DNA of 51,765 bases. It comes from an uncultured Prevotellaceae bacterium (lineage in GTDB: Bacteria > Bacteroidota > Bacteroidia > Bacteroidales > Bacteroidaceae). Made by a program: the position numbers and the translations under genes. The stretch covers positions 1 through 51,765 of the forward strand of contig CAMPCG010000001.1 in assembly GCA_946644025.1 (NCBI GenBank), in the 5' to 3' direction. The first letter of the stretch is position 1, and each line of letters opens with the position of its first letter. The notes below the pieces were generated by a model that made no database searches, was not told the DNA's origin, and was given only the letters and a program-made list of their open reading frames with translations. Shown here one piece after another: positions 47,921-51,765 of this stretch.

Positions 47921-50900
47921 ATGAGCCTACGCCATTTCTTCCTATGTATCTGGATGACGGCCATCATCTCTCCCTCCCTCGGACAGACCGAAGCGGGTAG
48001 CAGCATCGTATCACGGACGGTACTGTCAGACGACGGCCTGAATACGGCTGAGCATTGCGTCTATGACAACGGGCTTGGCGATGTCATCGAGGAGGTGCAG
48101 TCATGGCCCGGCACTTCCCTTCCTGACCTTGTCGTCCGCCATGAATACGATGAATTCCGGCGACGGACGAATACCTGGCTTCCCATTACGTCATCGTCAG
48201 GCAGTGGTTTTATCAGCGGCAGCACTGTTGCCTATCAGGCACAGTCTCAATACTCTGACACAGCACCCTTCACACGCATGGAGTTCGACGGTTTTCTTCC
48301 AGCGCAACCCTCTGAAGTGTACAAGGCGGGGGAAAATTGGCAGTACAGCGACAAGAAAACTTCCGTCACCTACAGCGAATATGTGGGGTCTGGCATGTGT
48401 TCACCTGAAGACGGCTACATATACATAACAGCCAACACAGCGAAGTTCCTCTGCACCCGTACCGAAGACGAAGACGGATGCTGGAGCGCGGAATACACAG
48501 ACCTGAACGGGCGCCTGATAATCAGCGAAACCAGCCAGGGCAAGACCTATTACATGTACAATCCCACTGGTGATGTCACCCACGTCATCCCTCCGATGCT
48601 CTCCGACTACCTCTTCTCAGCGTACGGGACAGACTCTGAACACATACCTGACACCGACGAGATGATGCAGAAGTATGCGTACATCTACCGCTATGACAAC
48701 CAGCGCCACTGCATCTACAAGAAGCTGCCCGGATGCGAGCCCGTCTACTATGTCTACGACAGGGCGGGTTCCTGTATCCTTTCACAGGATGGCATCCAAC
48801 GCCAGCGGAACGAGTGGACATACACCATACCTGACAAGTTCGGCAGACCATGCATCAGCGGCATCTGCAGCGTCACCGGCCTTCCCGACTACACCTCAGA
48901 GCCGCTGCACACGGTGTTTGTCTATGCCGAGTACGACGGCACTTCCGCCGCGACGGGCGGATATACCGTCTACAACCTCTCGCTCAGCGGGCAGACGCTG
49001 TTCACCGCAGCCTATTATGACGACTATTCATTCATCGGCCATCACGGGGTTCCCTCTTCCCTTACGGCATCCAGCGTTATCGGCATTACGTTGGACCTGA
49101 CCTTGGGCCAGGGGCTTCAGACCGGGGCCGCCACTGCAGTGCTCAAGGACGGGGGCGTAACAGGATATACATATTCTGCCATGTACTACGACTCCCGCTA
49201 TAATGTCGCACAGGTGAAGGCCACGAACCACGTCGGCGGCGTCGAGACCATAAGCACCAACTATTCCTACACGGGTAAGCCACTGAGCATAAAGGCGTGG
49301 CACGACAAGGGCAGTGAAAGCACCCTGGTGAAGAACTGCACCTACACATACGACGATGCCGACAGGTTGACGGCCTGCAGCCTGCTTGTGGCCAAGGGCG
49401 CTCCGTCGCCTACTGCCACCATCACATACGAGTACGACGACCTGGGCCGACTGTCACGGATAACGCGCCCGTTCACCACAAGCGTAAACCCAGATGTCAC
49501 CTACACCTACGACCTCCACGGATGGACGAAAGGCATCACCACCAACTGCTTCCGTGAGGAACTGTTCTATGCCGACGGCCCCGGCTCGCCATGCTACAAC
49601 GGCAACATCAGCAGCATGAGATGGAAGAATGGGAAGTACTCCACGGCGCGGGGCTACAAGTTCACATACGACAATGCCAACAGGCTGACCATGGCCACAT
49701 ACGGTGAAGGAAACTCAATTTCAAATTTTGGCAGATACAGCGAGAGGCAGGAGTATGATGCCCATGGCAACGCAAGAAGGATTTACCGCTACGGAAAGAA
49801 CTCCTCAAACAGCTACGGCCTGATGGACAACCTCAGCCTCACCTACGACGGCAATCGGCTGACGGGCGTCTCGGAGACCGCTGCGGACTATGACGCGACC
49901 GGCACGTTTGAGTACAAGAGGGCGAAGGGTTCGCAGTACATCTACGATGCCAACGGCTCGCTGGTTGCCGACAAGAGCCGCGGCATAGCCTACATCACCT
50001 ACGACCCGAACAACAACCCGCAGACGATATACTTCACCAACGGCTGCATGACGAAGTACACGTACAGCGCCACCGGGCAGAAGCTCAGCGTCGTACACTA
50101 CATCGCCAGGCCCAACATCACCTGGGCGTTCGGTGTGAAGCCCGAGGCCGTAGCCCAGAGCCAGGTCATCTTCGCGGGTCAGACTGACTACCTGCTCGGC
50201 GGGAACCTCATCCTCCGTGACGGCGCGGTAAGAATGGTGCTCTTCGACGGCGGCTATGCCTCGGCCACCCGTGTGAACTATGACACCTACAATTTCTCCT
50301 ACCTATACTACAACCGCGACCACCTGGGCAGCAACCGCGAGGTGGTCAATGCCAGGGGCGACGTAGTGCAGGTGACGAACTACTACCCCTTCGGCGCGCC
50401 ATACGCCGATGCGGACGCAGCGACGGGCTCCGCCATACCGCAATACAAGTACAACGGCAAGGAGCTCGACGTGACCCACGGACTGAACACCTACGACTAC
50501 GGCGCCCGACAGCTCGACCCCATACTCGGAAGATGGGACAGGATGGACCCGCTGGCGGAGAAGTATCCTGGCATCAGCCCATATGTTTATTGTTTGAACA
50601 ATCCAGTGAAAAATGTAGATACTGATGGGAGGAAGGTTTATTTGTATGCCACGACGTTACCAGGTTTATCTCCCAGTTATTATAATCCTCTAAAATATGC
50701 AACACACACTTTCCTCGTGGTAACAGATTCAAAGGATATGCCTCAAGCCTATTATGCTTATGGCTCAGAATATCCCGGTGCTAAAGGTGCATTTAACGGA
50801 AGACTAATGAAGCAGAATTATTCTCAAGATTTGTCTATTATCCGAGGGGGTAATCAAGAGTTCTTGAAGGCTAGAATAGAAATAGTTCCACCCAATGGAA

Positions 50901-51223
50901 TGTCATCTGAAGATTTTGACAAGAAAGTTATAGACGTTGCCAATGCTTTTGGAAATAATGAGAAGATTAAATATTCGGCAATACCAACGAGTCAAACTAA
51001 CGGTAATTGCAACACGAGCACTTCAACGATTCTACTAAAATCTGGCGTTTCTCCTGAGCTAATAAGTGAAATAAAAGAAAAAATTCCTGATATTAGCACC
51101 GGATTCGATGATAAAGCACGACCATGGACTATAGAAGAACAAGATAAAGCTGTTGAGTATGAGAATATGATGAAGACACAAGAAATAGACTCCAAAATGA
51201 ACATGTTTCCATTCCACCCATAA
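47921..51223 (+). CDS. Rhs-repeat protein with variable C-terminal toxin-like tip
   Basis: A 1100-residue protein. The chosen start, MSLRHFFLCIWMTAIISPSLGQ, gives a clean signal peptide; the frame upstream to 47819 contains a promoter-like -7. The N-terminal part (SIVSRTVLSDDGLNTAEHCV, about 29-48) is of DUF6443 type, and many YD repeats follow. The Rhs core (HLGSNREVVNARGDVVQVTN at about 801-820, YGARQLDPILGRWDRMDPLAEKYPGISPYVYCLNNP in sense) ends at DTDGR near 904. After it the DNA turns A/T-rich and a 196-residue tip follows, with THTFLVV (His929) and GNCNTST (Cys1030). The core is native-like while the tip looks exchanged, as in polymorphic toxins. A membrane-protein gene follows after 14 bp. 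Confidence 0.9.
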   Translation: MSLRHFFLCIWMTAIISPSLGQTEAGSSIVSRTVLSDDGLNTAEHCVYDNGLGDVIEEVQSWPGTSLPDLVVRHEYDEFRRRTNTWLPITSSSGSGFISGSTVAYQAQSQYSDTAPFTRMEFDGFLPAQPSEVYKAGENWQYSDKKTSVTYSEYVGSGMCSPEDGYIYITANTAKFLCTRTEDEDGCWSAEYTDLNGRLIISETSQGKTYYMYNPTGDVTHVIPPMLSDYLFSAYGTDSEHIPDTDEMMQKYAYIYRYDNQRHCIYKKLPGCEPVYYVYDRAGSCILSQDGIQRQRNEWTYTIPDKFGRPCISGICSVTGLPDYTSEPLHTVFVYAEYDGTSAATGGYTVYNLSLSGQTLFTAAYYDDYSFIGHHGVPSSLTASSVIGITLDLTLGQGLQTGAATAVLKDGGVTGYTYSAMYYDSRYNVAQVKATNHVGGVETISTNYSYTGKPLSIKAWHDKGSESTLVKNCTYTYDDADRLTACSLLVAKGAPSPTATITYEYDDLGRLSRITRPFTTSVNPDVTYTYDLHGWTKGITTNCFREELFYADGPGSPCYNGNISSMRWKNGKYSTARGYKFTYDNANRLTMATYGEGNSISNFGRYSERQEYDAHGNARRIYRYGKNSSNSYGLMDNLSLTYDGNRLTGVSETAADYDATGTFEYKRAKGSQYIYDANGSLVADKSRGIAYITYDPNNNPQTIYFTNGCMTKYTYSATGQKLSVVHYIARPNITWAFGVKPEAVAQSQVIFAGQTDYLLGGNLILRDGAVRMVLFDGGYASATRVNYDTYNFSYLYYNRDHLGSNREVVNARGDVVQVTNYYPFGAPYADADAATGSAIPQYKYNGKELDVTHGLNTYDYGARQLDPILGRWDRMDPLAEKYPGISPYVYCLNNPVKNVDTDGRKVYLYATTLPGLSPSYYNPLKYATHTFLVVTDSKDMPQAYYAYGSEYPGAKGAFNGRLMKQNYSQDLSIIRGGNQEFLKARIEIVPPNGMSSEDFDKKVIDVANAFGNNEKIKYSAIPTSQTNGNCNTSTSTILLKSGVSPELISEIKEKIPDISTGFDDKARPWTIEEQDKAVEYENMMKTQEIDSKMNMFPFHP

Positions 51224-51237
51224 AAAGAGGAAGTAAA

Positions 51238-51690
51238 ATGAAAAGGTTTAAAAGTATCATTAGGTATTATACAGTATACTGTATATGTCAATTTTTGATT
51301 ATCGTATGGGATCAAAAATTTGCGATTAACCAATTCTCAACATTTGGAATCGTATTCTTAGCCCTCTTTATTGCTCCTTTACATACCATTTTTATGACAG
51401 CTGTTCATTATTTTAAAATAAACAGAAAAGTATTCGGTAATATAGTTCTCGAGATTATCACCTCCATCCTTCCATCTTTTATTATTGGTACATATTCCCT
51501 TGTCGTATTCCATTTTACAGACAACTGGTTTGATTTGAATGATGATGATAACAGCTTATATAGGAAGTGGTATTTAGATGATACAAATATTGCAGTTATG
51601 GCATATATTGTATTTTTTATCATGTTATTCATTCATGGAAGAATTAAGATTATTCGAGGGGTAGGAAAAGGTGAAAGCAACTGTCTTTGA
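51238..51690 (+). CDS. Small membrane protein, candidate immunity protein for the Rhs tip
   Basis: A 150-residue protein with about four hydrophobic segments (about 8-25, 33-55, 68-90 and 117-134) and a short acidic loop (FDLNDDDNSLYRKW). It starts 14 bp after the Rhs stop, is A/T-rich like the tip, and has no recognisable enzymatic motif. Position and size fit the immunity gene of a polymorphic toxin pair. A membrane immunity protein would suit a toxin that acts at the envelope or in the periplasm. No sequence family is recognised, so the role is inferred from context only. Confidence 0.6.
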   Translation: MKRFKSIIRYYTVYCICQFLIIVWDQKFAINQFSTFGIVFLALFIAPLHTIFMTAVHYFKINRKVFGNIVLEIITSILPSFIIGTYSLVVFHFTDNWFDLNDDDNSLYRKWYLDDTNIAVMAYIVFFIMLFIHGRIKIIRGVGKGESNCL

Positions 51691-51710
51691 TATATTACCC
51701 GTTCCCCCGC

Positions 51711-51736
51711 TCCGCCGGATTTGCAAATCCGGCGGA
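51711..51736. repeat. 26-bp perfect palindrome downstream of the candidate immunity gene
   Basis: Half-site TCCGCCGGATTTG followed by its exact reverse complement. It has a G+C-rich stem and could act as a terminator or as a REP-type repeat. Confidence 0.8.
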
Positions 51737-51746
51737 ACTGAGTATA

Positions 51747-51761
51747 AGGACTTGCAGTCCT
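51747..51761. repeat. Short palindrome at the window end
   Basis: AGGACT-TGC-AGTCCT, 11 bp after the previous palindrome. The pair looks like one composite repeat; it may continue past the window. Confidence 0.65.
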
Positions 51762-51765
51762 GAAA

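Overview
The window reads as chromosome of an anaerobic member of the Bacteroidales, most likely Prevotellaceae. The grounds are: promoters of the Bacteroidetes type (-33 TTTG and -7 TAnnTTTG, several with a spacer of exactly 20 nt), start codons in A/T-rich contexts without clear Shine-Dalgarno sites, an anaerobic ribonucleotide reductase, and C10 and C11 family secreted peptidases, DUF5686, DUF3244, Omp28-like and T9SS-tail-like proteins. Most genes are visibly G+C-rich. The right end (about 41.3-51.7 kb) is clearly more A/T-rich and looks accessory. Genus is inference; nothing here is a taxonomic marker.

Layout. 1-3.6 kb, minus strand: 5' part of nrdD, a clostripain-like lipoprotein and a sugar kinase. 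3.6-6.9 kb, minus: a C10 (streptopain-like) protease and mutY. 7.0-14.4 kb, plus: a GNAT-like protein, then a tight operon of ketoacyl synthase, acyl carrier protein, hotdog dehydratase, RND/MMPL-type exporter and CrtI-like oxidoreductase, with start/stop overlaps at three junctions; this is a lipid- or polyene-type biosynthesis and export set. 14.5-18.0 kb: a DUF5686 outer-membrane protein and a TatD hydrolase. 18.2-19.6 kb, minus: a MATE transporter. 19.8-25.8 kb, plus: acpP, fabF, rnc, dapB, lepB and a signal-peptidase paralogue that has lost both catalytic residues. 25.9-27.4 kb, minus: rodA. 27.8-28.9 kb: a DUF4143-type ATPase behind a 30-bp palindrome. 29.2-32.0 kb: gltX and waaA. 32.1-36.7 kb: CDP-alcohol phosphotransferase, flippase-like protein, PLP enzyme, CTP-type nucleotidyltransferase and LolA-like carrier, together a candidate route for making, flipping and delivering a lipid with a CDP-activated headgroup. 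36.8-40.2 kb: a large Omp28-like protein. 40.3-40.9 kb: an internally deleted IS element with 14-bp terminal inverted repeats. 41-43.4 kb: a TPR/membrane/HTH regulator and a DUF3244 protein. 43.6-51.7 kb: a secreted polymorphic-toxin locus (T9SS-tail protein, SpvB/YD-repeat protein, Rhs protein with an A/T-rich variable tip, and a membrane protein placed where an immunity gene would be).

The most unusual feature cuts across the genes. The window is full of short-period repeats and palindromes, both between genes and in frame inside conserved genes. Two palindromic elements each occur in two unrelated genes in the same reading frame (DUF5686 and the PLP enzyme; the exporter and waaA). At least nine proteins carry in-frame low-complexity inserts. 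Four intergenic regions hold long hairpins whose arms are themselves short tandem repeats, including a perfect 47-bp inverted repeat between lepB2 and rodA. Two separate loci carry 9-bp-period CTAG arrays, one intergenic and one inside rnc. The pattern resembles the in-frame palindromic elements of Rickettsia and REP-type repeats, and is the best candidate here for an undescribed system. The Rhs locus and the lipid-headgroup operon come next.
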